Source: Gemmatimonadaceae bacterium
GTDB taxonomy: Bacteria; Gemmatimonadota; Gemmatimonadetes; Gemmatimonadales; Gemmatimonadaceae
Assembly (NCBI GenBank): GCA_020852815.1
Contig: JADZAN010000009.1
Span: forward strand, 62,001 to 126,000
Length of the DNA: 64,000 bases
Reading direction: 5' to 3'
The first letter of the stretch is position 1; the number at the start of each line of letters is the position of its first letter. The position numbers were made by a program, and so were the translations under genes. This document shows positions 1 to 8,269 of this stretch, in pieces. The notes beneath the pieces are model-generated. The model made no database searches. It saw nothing but the letters and a program-made list of their open reading frames with translations, and was not told the DNA's origin.

Positions 1-1087
1 ACCACCCGCTCTCCCAACGCGCGCTCGTCCCGCGCACGTCGATGTGGGCAAATGGCCCGCTTGGCCCCGTGGCCTGGTACGTCCCCAACCCTCCCACCAG
101 GTCGGGGTGCGCCTTTTCCACGCGCGCGATGGCCGCGATGATCGCCGCCGTGTCGCGCAGGTCGATCACGCCGTCGCGATTGAGGTCGTCCATCCGCCCA
201 TTGCCGTCGTCGTCGATGATCAGGTCGGCCGCATCGCCAAACTGGTGGCGCGAGGCGCGCGCCATTCCCTCGCCCACGCCACGATCGTTGTAGTACGGCG
301 CGCGAAAGCCGGACAGGACCACCACGTGCCCCGTGGGAATCCCGTGCGCGGCGAGATCGGCAAGCACCAGCTCGAGCTTGTCGATCAACTTCTCCTCCAG
401 CACGACGTACTTGGGCCACGTGTCCCGCTGGTCGTGCGTGAGGAAGTCGCCCAGCGTGAAGTGCTCCGACAGCCGCAACGCGACGTTGTCCGGCGTCACC
501 TCCACGAAGCCGTCGGGATTGAAGTAGTTGCGCGCCATGATCCAGCGCTCGGCGGGCCAGCGTCCCAGCCGGTAGCCGTTGAGCACGTCGCCGCGCTTGC
601 TCCCGAACGGACGCAGGACGATGAGGGCGAACGGGAGCGAGTCGGCGCCACGCGACGTGAGGTGCACCCCCGGTTGCTTGAGCGCTCGCTCGCCGTAGCG
701 CTGCACGAAGCCCGGAATCGCCAGCGCCTCGGCCGCGGTGAGTGCCCGGAAGTGGAGCGCTCCGCTATGCCCGGCGAACGAGTCGGGGAGCGACACACTC
801 GCCGAGGCGGGAAGATCGGGGATCGGCGGCAACTCGCCGGGACCGATGGAGAGCGTTCCCCCGTCGCCGCCGCGCACCAGGTCGCGCACCACGCTCACCG
901 ACTTGGCCACCGCGACGATCCCCGCCAGGGCGACGACACCAATCAGGATCTTTCGTCCCCACGACGCGAGCGTCCCTGACCCGGTGGGCCGGGCGCCACG
1001 GCGCGCATCGCGCGCATCACGCGTCGCAGTGCTCGGAGCGTCGGGCGAGGACCCCGGCTCGGCGCCGGGTGATGCGTCGGGCGACAT
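1..1087 (-). CDS. M15-like D-Ala-D-Ala peptidase with EF-hand-like loops (3' end outside window)
   Basis: The reading frame is open from an ATG at 1087 to the left edge, so at least 362 codons are present and the C-terminus is missing. A basic/Pro N-terminus and one membrane segment (about residues 44-62) suggest an inner-membrane anchor with the enzyme in the periplasm. The M15 hallmarks are an SRHQFGDAAD zinc motif and a later PFAHIDVRG motif, consistent with a peptidoglycan carboxypeptidase or endopeptidase of the DUF882/M15A type. Between them, bases 152-220 encode two Asp/Asn-rich loops (DDDGNGRMDD and LNRDGVIDLRD) resembling EF-hand or dockerin calcium loops. It is divergent from the kinase gene at 1248, with about 160 bp of shared upstream DNA. 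The family call is fairly sure; the substrate is inferred. Confidence 0.75.
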   Translation of the reverse strand, partial: MSPDASPGAEPGSSPDAPSTATRDARDARRGARPTGSGTLASWGRKILIGVVALAGIVAVAKSVSVVRDLVRGGDGGTLSIGPGELPPIPDLPASASVSLPDSFAGHSGALHFRALTAAEALAIPGFVQRYGERALKQPGVHLTSRGADSLPFALIVLRPFGSKRGDVLNGYRLGRWPAERWIMARNYFNPDGFVEVTPDNVALRLSEHFTLGDFLTHDQRDTWPKYVVLEEKLIDKLELVLADLAAHGIPTGHVVVLSGFRAPYYNDRGVGEGMARASRHQFGDAADLIIDDDGNGRMDDLNRDGVIDLRDTAAIIAAIARVEKAHPDLVGGLGTYQATGPSGPFAHIDVRGTSARWESGW

Positions 1088-1247
1088 GTCTGGAAGGTAA
1101 TGGGTGCCGGGAGGCGGCATTCATGTGATGATCGGGTCCTAACGAGACGGGGCCGACTGTAGGGCGCATCGCACGGCGCAACGGTGACCCGCGAACACCG
1201 CAACCCATTCGTGTTGCCTGACTCACCCGCTGCGCGTTTCCCCATCG

Positions 1248-2732
1248 ATGGTCCCTTCTCCATATCCCGCCGATCCCGCCTTTCGCGCGATCGCCGACGC
1301 GCTGGACGACGCCGTCTTCATTGTCGATGAGTGGTGGCGCGTGCAGTGGCACAACGCCGCCGCCGGCCGGCTCATGGAATCGAGCGGTATTCAGCGCGAT
1401 GGCGGTGAGTTCCTCGCGCTGTTCGGCAGCACCACGCGCGAGCGCATCGTCCTCGATGGCGCCGTGGGTGCCGGCGAACGGTGGTGCGCCGAGGGCGAGA
1501 TCGAGGGATCGGGCGTACACGCGGTCGCCATCACCATTGCCGCGATGGATGGCGCGGCACCTCCGGGATGGCGCTCCGCACAACTGCGCGACCTGGGAGA
1601 GGTGCGCGCGCTGGAGTCGTCGCTGCGCGAGGCGCGCACGCTGGAACGTGTGGGGCGCCTGGCGCTTGCCCTCTCGCACGAGTTTTCCGAGTTGCTCACG
1701 GCGATCTCGGGTTCGGCCGACCTGATTGCCAGCGAACTGGCACCGCGCGACCGGGTGCGTGGCGACGTGGAGACGATACGCGAGTCGGCAGAGCGCGCCG
1801 CGGTGCTGATGCGCGAACTGTCGCGCGCCGCACAGACGCGCACCACCGCGCCGCAGCGCATCGACATCGCGCGCGCGATTGCCGCGCTCGAGACCACGGT
1901 GCATCGCATCGCCGGCGATCGCGTGCAGCTGGTGCTCGACCTTGCCCCCAACGCCGGACAGGGGGTCATCGACCTTTCGCAGCTGGAGGCGTCGATCCTG
2001 CACCTGGCGCGCAACGCGCGCGACGCGATGCCCGATGGCGGTGAGCTGCGCATCGTGGCGCGCGCTATCGACTGCCAAACGCCGCGCCGCGCGGTGCACG
2101 CGGTCATGCGCCCTGGGCGTTACGCCTGCATCGAGGTTCGCGACACCGGACACGGGATGGCGGCGTCCACGCTCGAACGTTGCTTCGAGCCGCTCTTCTC
2201 CACGCGCGGCGGCGAGGGGCTGGGGCTGTCGCTCGTCTTTGGCGCCACGGCGCAGATGGGCGGCTACGTGACGTGCGACTCGCGCCCCGGCGACGGGACA
2301 TCGGTTGCGCTCTACCTCCCGACGCTCGCCGACGCCCCGGCGCGCGCGCTCGACGTCCCCGCGTTCTCCCGATCGGTGCTGGTGGTGGATGATGAGGAGG
2401 TCGTGCGACGCATCGCCGCACGCACGCTGCGCCGCGAGGGGTACCGCGTGTCGGAAGCGGCGGGCGCCGACGAGGCGCTGGCGCTCGTCTCGCGCGACCC
2501 GTCGGTGGCCGACCTGCTGGTGACCGACGTGCTGATGCCCGGGCTGAGCGGCGTGGAGCTGGCGAGCTGCATGGTGGCCGCCCGCCCCGATGTGCGCATC
2601 CTCTTCTCGTCCGGGGCGTCGGCGCTGGACGCCAGTGACGCCTCGCGCCTCCCGCGGGGGGCGGCCTTCCTTCCCAAGCCATTCACTCCCAAGGCGTTGG
2701 GCGACCGGGTGCGATCGATCTTCGGTCTATAG
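1248..2732 (+). CDS. hybrid sensor histidine kinase with C-terminal receiver domain
   Basis: 494 aa, no membrane segments, so a cytosolic sensor. In order: a PAS-like sensor (about 10-110, with FIVDEWWRVQWHN), a HisKA dimerisation domain with phospho-acceptor His144 in LSHEFSE, a HATPase_c domain (N box ARNARDAMPDGG, G1 box RDTGHGM, G2 box GGEGLGLSL), then a receiver (about 378-494) with Asp427 in VTDVLMPG and Lys477. The architecture matches hybrid kinases that pass phosphate to a separate Hpt or regulator. No Hpt protein is adjacent, so the output is unknown. The ATG at 1248 gives a compact PAS start. The upstream M15 gene is divergent. Confidence 0.9.
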   Translation: MVPSPYPADPAFRAIADALDDAVFIVDEWWRVQWHNAAAGRLMESSGIQRDGGEFLALFGSTTRERIVLDGAVGAGERWCAEGEIEGSGVHAVAITIAAMDGAAPPGWRSAQLRDLGEVRALESSLREARTLERVGRLALALSHEFSELLTAISGSADLIASELAPRDRVRGDVETIRESAERAAVLMRELSRAAQTRTTAPQRIDIARAIAALETTVHRIAGDRVQLVLDLAPNAGQGVIDLSQLEASILHLARNARDAMPDGGELRIVARAIDCQTPRRAVHAVMRPGRYACIEVRDTGHGMAASTLERCFEPLFSTRGGEGLGLSLVFGATAQMGGYVTCDSRPGDGTSVALYLPTLADAPARALDVPAFSRSVLVVDDEEVVRRIAARTLRREGYRVSEAAGADEALALVSRDPSVADLLVTDVLMPGLSGVELASCMVAARPDVRILFSSGASALDASDASRLPRGAAFLPKPFTPKALGDRVRSIFGL

Positions 2733-2810
2733 GACGCTCGGGTGCGGCGCGTCCCGGCCGTCAGTACCACCCCACCTGTACGACATTTTGTGCGGATTGA
2801 GCACGCCCGA

Positions 2811-2839
2811 TTGCGTTCTGCCGGTCGTACTCGCTTAAT
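2811..2839 (+). promoter_or_regulatory. possible sigma70-type promoter of the glutamine synthetase III gene
   Basis: TTGCGT (2811-2816) and CTTAAT (2834-2839) are separated by 17 nt, inside a locally AT-richer stretch of the 260-bp gap before the gene. Only resemblance to the -35/-10 consensus supports it. Confidence 0.3.
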
Positions 2840-2992
2840 TTCTGCGCGGCGCTCACCGAATCGTGCGTGATTTGCACGTTCGGCTGCACACTTCGACTGG
2901 GCGGCACGCTTCTCGCCAGTCAGTCGGTCGTGTGTCATACGCGGCGCTCGTCCGTGCTCCTCGTCGTCCCACCTCTCCCCCGTTCCGATCCC

Positions 2993-5212
2993 ATGTCCAG
3001 CTCGAACCACAGCGCGCGCAAGGCCGCCCTCGCGGCGATCGCCACGCGCGGTGCCAAGCCGGCGCCGTCACCCTCGGGCGACAAGGCGAGCGTCTCGGAG
3101 TTCTTCGGCATCAATACCTTCGGCGCCAAGCAGATGCGCTCGAAGCTGCCCAAGGACGTCTTCGCCAAGCTCAGTGCCTCCATTCGCCTGGGAAAGAAGC
3201 TCGACGCCGACATCGCCCCCACCGTTGCCCAGGCCATCCGCGACTGGGCCGTGACGCGTGGCGCTACGCACTTCTCGCACTGGTTCCAGCCGCAGACCGG
3301 GCTCACCGCCGAGAAGCACGACGCCTTCCTCACCTTCGACGAGAACCAGCAGCCGATCGAGCAGTTCTCGGCGTCGCAGCTCATCCAGTCGGAGCCGGAC
3401 GCCTCGTCGTTCCCGTCGGGCGGGTTGCGTGCCACGTGGGAAGCGCGCGGCTACACCGCGTGGAACCCCGCGTCGCCCGTCTTCATCATCGAGTCGGGGA
3501 ACGTGCGCACGTTGTGCATCCCGTCGGTCTTCATTGGCTACAACGGGGAAGCGCTCGACGAGATGACGCCGCTGCTGCGGTCGTCGGATGTGCTGTCCGA
3601 GAAGGCGATCGAGCTGCTTTCCCTCCTTGGGGACAAGGGAGTGCAGCGCGTCTATACCACGTTGGGCCCGGAGCAGGAGTACTTCCTGATCGACCGCACG
3701 CACTTCGCGCTGCGTCCCGACCTGGTGATGGCCAACCGCACCCTCCTCGGTGCACCGCCGCCGCGCGGGCAGCAGCTCGAGGATCACTACTTCGGGGGGA
3801 TCCCCGAGCGGATGCAGGCATGCATTGCCGAGGTGGAGCACGAGCTCTACAAGCTCGGCGTGCCGATCATCACGCGGCACAACGAGGTCGCGCCCTGCCA
3901 GTTCGAGATGGCACCCATGTACGAGGAGACCGACATCGCGGTGGACCACAACCAGCTCGTGATGTCGGTGCTGCGTCGCGTGGCGCTGCGCCACGGCTTG
4001 CAGGCCATCGTGCACGAGAAGCCGTTTGCCGGCGTCAACGGGACGGGCAAGCACTGCAACTGGGCGATGGCGATCACCTCGGAGAACGAGCTCAACGGGA
4101 TCAACATCCTCAAGCCGGGGAAGACACCGCACCAGAACATCCGCTTCCTCGTCTTCCTGGCGGCGGTGCTCAAGGGCGTCCACAAGCACGCCGGGCTCCT
4201 GCGCGCCGGCATTGCCACGTCGGGGAACGAGCATCGCCTGGGCGCCAACGAGGCGCCGCCGGCCATCATCTCGGTCTTCATGGGTGAGATGCTCACGCGC
4301 GTGATCGAGGACATTGCCAGCGGCAAGGTGGCGGCCAAGAGCGCCGAGCAGCAGCTCATGTCGTTAGGCGTCAACAAGCTCCCGGAGATCGAGAAGGACA
4401 ACACCGACCGCAACCGGACCTCGCCGTTCGCCTTCACGGGGAACAAGTTCGAGTTCCGCGCGGTGGGCGGCTCGCAGTCCATTGCCTTCCCCGTCACCCT
4501 CGTCAACGCCGCGGTGGCCGACGCCATCACGGAGATCGTCGGGGAAATCAAGCTCGAGCGGAAGACGACCAAGTCGATTGCCGACGCCGTCATGAAGGTC
4601 GTGCGCAAGGTCTTCCGCGACACGAAGAACATCCGCTTCGAGGGGAACAACTACTCCGAGGCGTGGGTCGTGGAGGCCGAGCGACGCGGCCTGCCGAACC
4701 TCCGCCGCGCGCCCGAGGCGCTCAAGCAGCTCACGACGAAGCGCACCAAGGACGTCATCACCTCGCTTGGCATCCTCACCAGGGAAGAGCTCGAGTCGCG
4801 CTATCACGTCCGCGTGGAGCGCTACGTGAAGGACATGCTCATCGAGCTGCACACGATCAAGGAGCTCATCGATACGCTCGTCCTCCCGGCGGTGTACGCC
4901 TACCAGGGGACGCTGGCCGCCAATGCTGCGCAGGCGAAGTCCGCGGGGATCAAGGAGATCCCGCAGGTGGAGCGCGCCAACGAGATCGGGGCACTGGCGC
5001 GGCAGCTCAAGGGAAGGCGCGACGCGCTGGCCAGGGTGATCGACAAGGCCGAGGGGATGCATGAGCAGCTGGACGCCTGCGCCGCATTGCTCACCACGGA
5101 GGGCGCCGACCGCATGGCCGAGGCGCGCGCCGCCAGCGACGCACTCGAGCTCATCGTGGGCGACGACTACTGGCCGTTGCCGAAGTACCGCGAGATGCTC
5201 TTCCCGGTCTGA
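2993..5212 (+). CDS. glnN: glutamine synthetase type III
   Basis: 739 aa, matching the roughly 720-730 aa usual for GSIII and far longer than GSI. It makes glutamine from glutamate, ammonia and ATP as a large cytosolic homo-oligomer. Visible family motifs are GPEQEYFLID (glutamate/metal site), GVNGTGKHCNWAM, and an IATSGNEHRLGANEAPP block typical of GSIII. The frame stays open upstream to 2867, but the segment before MSSSNHSARKAAL does not look like coding sequence, so the ATG at 2993 was chosen. No clear Shine-Dalgarno is visible. A strong hairpin follows the stop. A GSI gene lies 4.7 kb downstream on the other strand. Confidence 0.95.
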   Translation: MSSSNHSARKAALAAIATRGAKPAPSPSGDKASVSEFFGINTFGAKQMRSKLPKDVFAKLSASIRLGKKLDADIAPTVAQAIRDWAVTRGATHFSHWFQPQTGLTAEKHDAFLTFDENQQPIEQFSASQLIQSEPDASSFPSGGLRATWEARGYTAWNPASPVFIIESGNVRTLCIPSVFIGYNGEALDEMTPLLRSSDVLSEKAIELLSLLGDKGVQRVYTTLGPEQEYFLIDRTHFALRPDLVMANRTLLGAPPPRGQQLEDHYFGGIPERMQACIAEVEHELYKLGVPIITRHNEVAPCQFEMAPMYEETDIAVDHNQLVMSVLRRVALRHGLQAIVHEKPFAGVNGTGKHCNWAMAITSENELNGINILKPGKTPHQNIRFLVFLAAVLKGVHKHAGLLRAGIATSGNEHRLGANEAPPAIISVFMGEMLTRVIEDIASGKVAAKSAEQQLMSLGVNKLPEIEKDNTDRNRTSPFAFTGNKFEFRAVGGSQSIAFPVTLVNAAVADAITEIVGEIKLERKTTKSIADAVMKVVRKVFRDTKNIRFEGNNYSEAWVVEAERRGLPNLRRAPEALKQLTTKRTKDVITSLGILTREELESRYHVRVERYVKDMLIELHTIKELIDTLVLPAVYAYQGTLAANAAQAKSAGIKEIPQVERANEIGALARQLKGRRDALARVIDKAEGMHEQLDACAALLTTEGADRMAEARAASDALELIVGDDYWPLPKYREMLFPV

Positions 5213-5254
5213 ACAGTACCGAACGCCTGCCCGGGGCGAAGGCTCGGGGCAAGG

Positions 5255-5285
5255 GAGCCCGCCGGCGCACGATGCCGGCGGGCTC
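5255..5285 (+). terminator. hairpin terminator after glnN
   Basis: A perfect 12-bp inverted repeat, GAGCCCGCCGGC (5255-5266) and its complement (5274-5285), with a 7-nt loop. It begins 42 nt after the glnN stop. The tail TTCGCAT is only weakly U-rich. Confidence 0.7.
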
Positions 5286-5386
5286 TTCGCATCGTGGAGC
5301 TGCAATGCGGGGCAGTGTCGAGGCCGGCAGCGGCTGGCGGCCGCAACATCGCGCGGATCGCACGCGCGATGTGCGACAGCGCACCG

Positions 5387-5428
5387 CGTTAGGCAGGCGC
5401 GGCCGTGGCCACCAGACTCTGCCTAACG
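5387..5428. repeat. inverted pair of the CGTTAGGC octamer
   Basis: CGTTAGGCAG (5387-5396) and its exact complement CTGCCTAACG (5419-5428) flank a 22-nt spacer in the non-coding DNA between the glnN terminator and the Ig-repeat lipoprotein gene. It could fold as a hairpin or be a paired site. The same octamer recurs across the window (see findings). Confidence 0.6.
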
Positions 5429-5545
5429 AAATTCGCATGATTGCGCGTGGATTGTGACGTGCGCCGCAGGGCGCAACGCGCGAGCATGGCTACATCCTCC
5501 GGTCGCACGCGTCGTGCGGCCATCCACCCGGAGAGAGGACTCGTC

Positions 5546-7069
5546 ATGCGCACCACCGGCTCCACGTCCCACCATGGCGCGTTAGGCAAACTCGACCACG
5601 CCACGGCCAGGCACCATCGCCGGCCGACCCTGCTCACGCTCGCCGTCACGGCCGCCGCCGTGCTCGCCACCGCATGCGGTGACGATGGCGGCAACGCGAC
5701 ACAACCCACCGGCTCCTTTACCCTCTCGATCGCCCCCGTGGCGGTCTCCGTCGTGCAGGGCGCCACCCAGACCATCACCGCCACCATCACCCGCGTGGCA
5801 CCCTTCGCCCGCCCGGTCGCGCTCTCCTTCGAGAACGCGCAGGCTGGCATCACCGGCACCTTCTCGTCCGACACCGTCGCCGGCACGGCCACCACCAGCA
5901 CCCTCACCATCGCCGCCGCCGCGTCCGTTGCGCCTGGCGACTACCCGGTCACCGTGCGCGCCAAGGCGACCGGGATGTCCGACCAGACCACCACCGCCAC
6001 GGTCACCGTCACCGCCGCGCCATCCTTCACCCTCGCGGCGAGCCCCGATGCCATCAGCATCGAGCAGGGCTCCGTCTCCGTCACGCTGGCGCGCGTCACG
6101 CGCACCGGCGGCTTCACCGGGGCCATCGCGCTCGCGGTGACCGGGCTCCCGGACTCGATCGTCGCCGCCGTCGCCACGCCCTCCCTGGCCGGTGACAGCT
6201 CGTCGGTCACGTTCACCGTCGGGACGCGCGTCGCCCCCGGGCCATACGCGGCGATCCTCACCGCGTCGGCCACCGGACTCACCCCCCGCAGCGATACCGT
6301 CGCCATCACGGTCACCAAGCGCCCGGGCTTCGCGCTGGCGCTGGTTCCTGACAGCGCACACCTGGCGCAAGGACAATCCGGCAGCGCCGTCGTGCGCCTG
6401 ACGAGAGATTCCACCTTCACCGCCCCGGTGGCGCTCACGGTCGATTCGCTCCCAGCGGGCATCACCGCCACCCTCGGCCAGACGACGCTGACGGGTGACA
6501 CCACCGCGCTCGCCCTCGCCATCGGCGCCACCGCGACGCCGGGTAACTACCCCGTCGTCGTGCGCGGCAACTCGTCCGGTCGTCCCGAGGCCGTGGATAC
6601 GTTGCGCCTGACGGTGACCGCCGCACCGCCGGCCATCGCACTGTCCATCGCCCGCGATTCGCTCACCGCCACGCAGGGGGTCGATACCACGTTCGTGGTC
6701 CACCTCACGCGGACCAACTTCACGGACAGCGTGCACTTTGCCATCGCCGGACTCCCGGCGGGGATCACGGCGAGCGCCCCCTCCACAGTTGGCGACTCGG
6801 CGACCGTGTCGCTGACCGTTACCGCGGGCGCCACGGTGGGGACGGCAACGGTGACGGTGACCGCCTCGGGAACGGGCATCACGTCGCGGCAGGATACGTT
6901 GACGCTGATCGTGGTGGCCCCGCCATCGCCCAGGATACGCAGTGGGCGCGGCTTCGCGATGGCGGCGCCCGCACCTCGTCCACTCGGCACTAGTGGAGGA
7001 ATGCTGGCGGCGAGGCGCGGCATTGCCGCCGAGTTTATCGCTGGGCGCCACCGCCGCGTCGACGGCTAG
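5546..7069 (+). CDS. lipoprotein with four Ig-like repeats
   Basis: 507 aa from the ATG at 5546, which has GGAGAGAGGA just upstream; this is preferred over an earlier in-frame start at 5441. A basic N-terminus and hydrophobic stretch lead to the lipobox LATAC with Cys44, so a lipid-anchored envelope protein. The rest is at least four repeats of about 90 residues, each opening like FTLSIAPVAVSVVQG and carrying a GLPAGIT-type turn, rich in Thr, Ala and Val. This is typical of Ig-like/BACON-style repeats in surface proteins. The last 45 residues are basic and unrelated. No catalytic motif is visible. Adhesion or scaffolding is a guess. Confidence 0.75.
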   Translation: MRTTGSTSHHGALGKLDHATARHHRRPTLLTLAVTAAAVLATACGDDGGNATQPTGSFTLSIAPVAVSVVQGATQTITATITRVAPFARPVALSFENAQAGITGTFSSDTVAGTATTSTLTIAAAASVAPGDYPVTVRAKATGMSDQTTTATVTVTAAPSFTLAASPDAISIEQGSVSVTLARVTRTGGFTGAIALAVTGLPDSIVAAVATPSLAGDSSSVTFTVGTRVAPGPYAAILTASATGLTPRSDTVAITVTKRPGFALALVPDSAHLAQGQSGSAVVRLTRDSTFTAPVALTVDSLPAGITATLGQTTLTGDTTALALAIGATATPGNYPVVVRGNSSGRPEAVDTLRLTVTAAPPAIALSIARDSLTATQGVDTTFVVHLTRTNFTDSVHFAIAGLPAGITASAPSTVGDSATVSLTVTAGATVGTATVTVTASGTGITSRQDTLTLIVVAPPSPRIRSGRGFAMAAPAPRPLGTSGGMLAARRGIAAEFIAGRHRRVDG

Positions 7070-7100
7070 GCACGCGCGGCACCTGTAGTTCGCCCGGCAC

Positions 7101-7138
7101 GAGCGACGTCAGCGCCACACGCGGCGCTGGCGTCGCTC
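7101..7138. terminator. bidirectional hairpin between convergent genes
   Basis: A 16-bp stem (7101-7116 with 7123-7138, one G-T-type mismatch) and a 6-nt loop. It lies between the Ig lipoprotein (+) and the dehydratase (-) and overlaps the dehydratase stop codon, so it can serve both transcripts. Confidence 0.6.
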
Positions 7139-8150
7139 AACCAGCGTCTGGGCGCACGCGCAGCACGTCCACGAGCGTCTCGGTGGTGATGTTCGCGCCG
7201 CACAGGACCACCGCCACGCGCTGGCCATCGAGCCCGCGCGTGCCGCCGACAGCCGCAATCCGCTCCAGCGCGGCGAGCGCCACCCCCGCCGAGCCCTCGA
7301 TCAACTGGTGATGCTCCTCGACGAAGCGCCGCATTGCCGCGGCAATCTCCGCTTCGCTCACCAGCACCCACTCGTCCACGAGCGCCTGGCACGCCGGAAA
7401 GGTGATCGCTCCTGCCTCGATCCCTCCCGCGGTCCCGTCGGAGAGCGTCGGCAACGACGCGCGCACCACGATCGTCCCCGCGGCCACCGACTCCGCCATC
7501 ACGGGTGAGTTGGCGGGGAGGGCACCGATCACGCGCACCGTGGGCATCGCGGCCTTGAGGGCGGCGGCGACGCCGCCTATCAGTCCCCCGCCGCCAACGC
7601 TCACGATCACCGCGTCGAGCGTCTCGCCAGTTGCAAGCTGCTCCGCCATCTCCACTCCGATCGTCCCCTGCCCGCACAGCACCTCGAGGTCGTTGTACGG
7701 CGACACGTACGTCATCCCCTCCCGTTCCGCCACGGCGCGCGCATGCTCCTCGGTGTCCAGGCCGTCGGTGCCGAAGCATCGCACCTCCGCGCCCAGGCGC
7801 CGGATCATCGCCACCTTGGCCGGCGATGCCTGTTCCGGGACGTAGATGACGGCGCGTACGCCAACCAGCCGGCACCCCCACGCCAGGCCGGCGCCGTGAT
7901 TCCCCGACGACGCGGCCACCACACCGCGAGCACGCCCCTCCGGCGTTAGGCACAGCACCTTGTGCAGCGCCCCGCGCGCCTTGAACGAGCCGGTGTGCTG
8001 CAGGTGCTCACCCTTGAGCCGCACATTCCCCTGCAGGCGCTCGCTCAGCGGGAGACTCAGGTCGAACGGCGTTTGCCGAATGTGGTCGCGCAGCCGTTCG
8101 CGCGCCGCACGGATCTGCGCGGGCAGCACTGCGAGGTCGATGGTCGACAT
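7137..8150 (-). CDS. PLP-dependent threonine/serine dehydratase (single-domain type)
   Basis: 337 aa from the ATG at 8150. This fold-type II PLP enzyme probably deaminates threonine to 2-oxobutanoate (or serine to pyruvate). The PLP lysine is in HTGSFKARGA, the substrate loop is ASSGNHG, and the phosphate-binding loop is SVGGGGLIGG. There is no C-terminal ACT domain, so it resembles the catabolic/TdcB or serine-racemase-like form rather than full-length, isoleucine-inhibited IlvA. The frame is open to 8267, but that part is Arg-rich and overlaps the divergent gene's leader. Isoleucine synthesis, threonine catabolism and serine racemisation cannot be separated from sequence alone. Confidence 0.85.
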   Translation of the reverse strand: MSTIDLAVLPAQIRAARERLRDHIRQTPFDLSLPLSERLQGNVRLKGEHLQHTGSFKARGALHKVLCLTPEGRARGVVAASSGNHGAGLAWGCRLVGVRAVIYVPEQASPAKVAMIRRLGAEVRCFGTDGLDTEEHARAVAEREGMTYVSPYNDLEVLCGQGTIGVEMAEQLATGETLDAVIVSVGGGGLIGGVAAALKAAMPTVRVIGALPANSPVMAESVAAGTIVVRASLPTLSDGTAGGIEAGAITFPACQALVDEWVLVSEAEIAAAMRRFVEEHHQLIEGSAGVALAALERIAAVGGTRGLDGQRVAVVLCGANITTETLVDVLRVRPDAG

Positions 8151-8269
8151 TCCTGAAATCTGGCATCGCGATCGCGCCGGCACACCTCGCAGGCGCGATC
8201 GCGCACGCCCAACACGGCGCGCGGGCAATGGCCTTTGCCTCCATCCGGCGGGGACGATAGGGTTCATTC

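Noticed and set aside
44-979. 311-codon plus-strand open frame at the left edge
   Set aside because: It is the shadow of the M15-like gene on the minus strand, whose translation has clear zinc motifs; the plus-strand product is Arg/His-rich with no family features.
1017-2153. 378-codon minus-strand open frame
   Set aside because: It mirrors the histidine kinase gene and overlaps the M15 gene start; the product has no recognisable domain.
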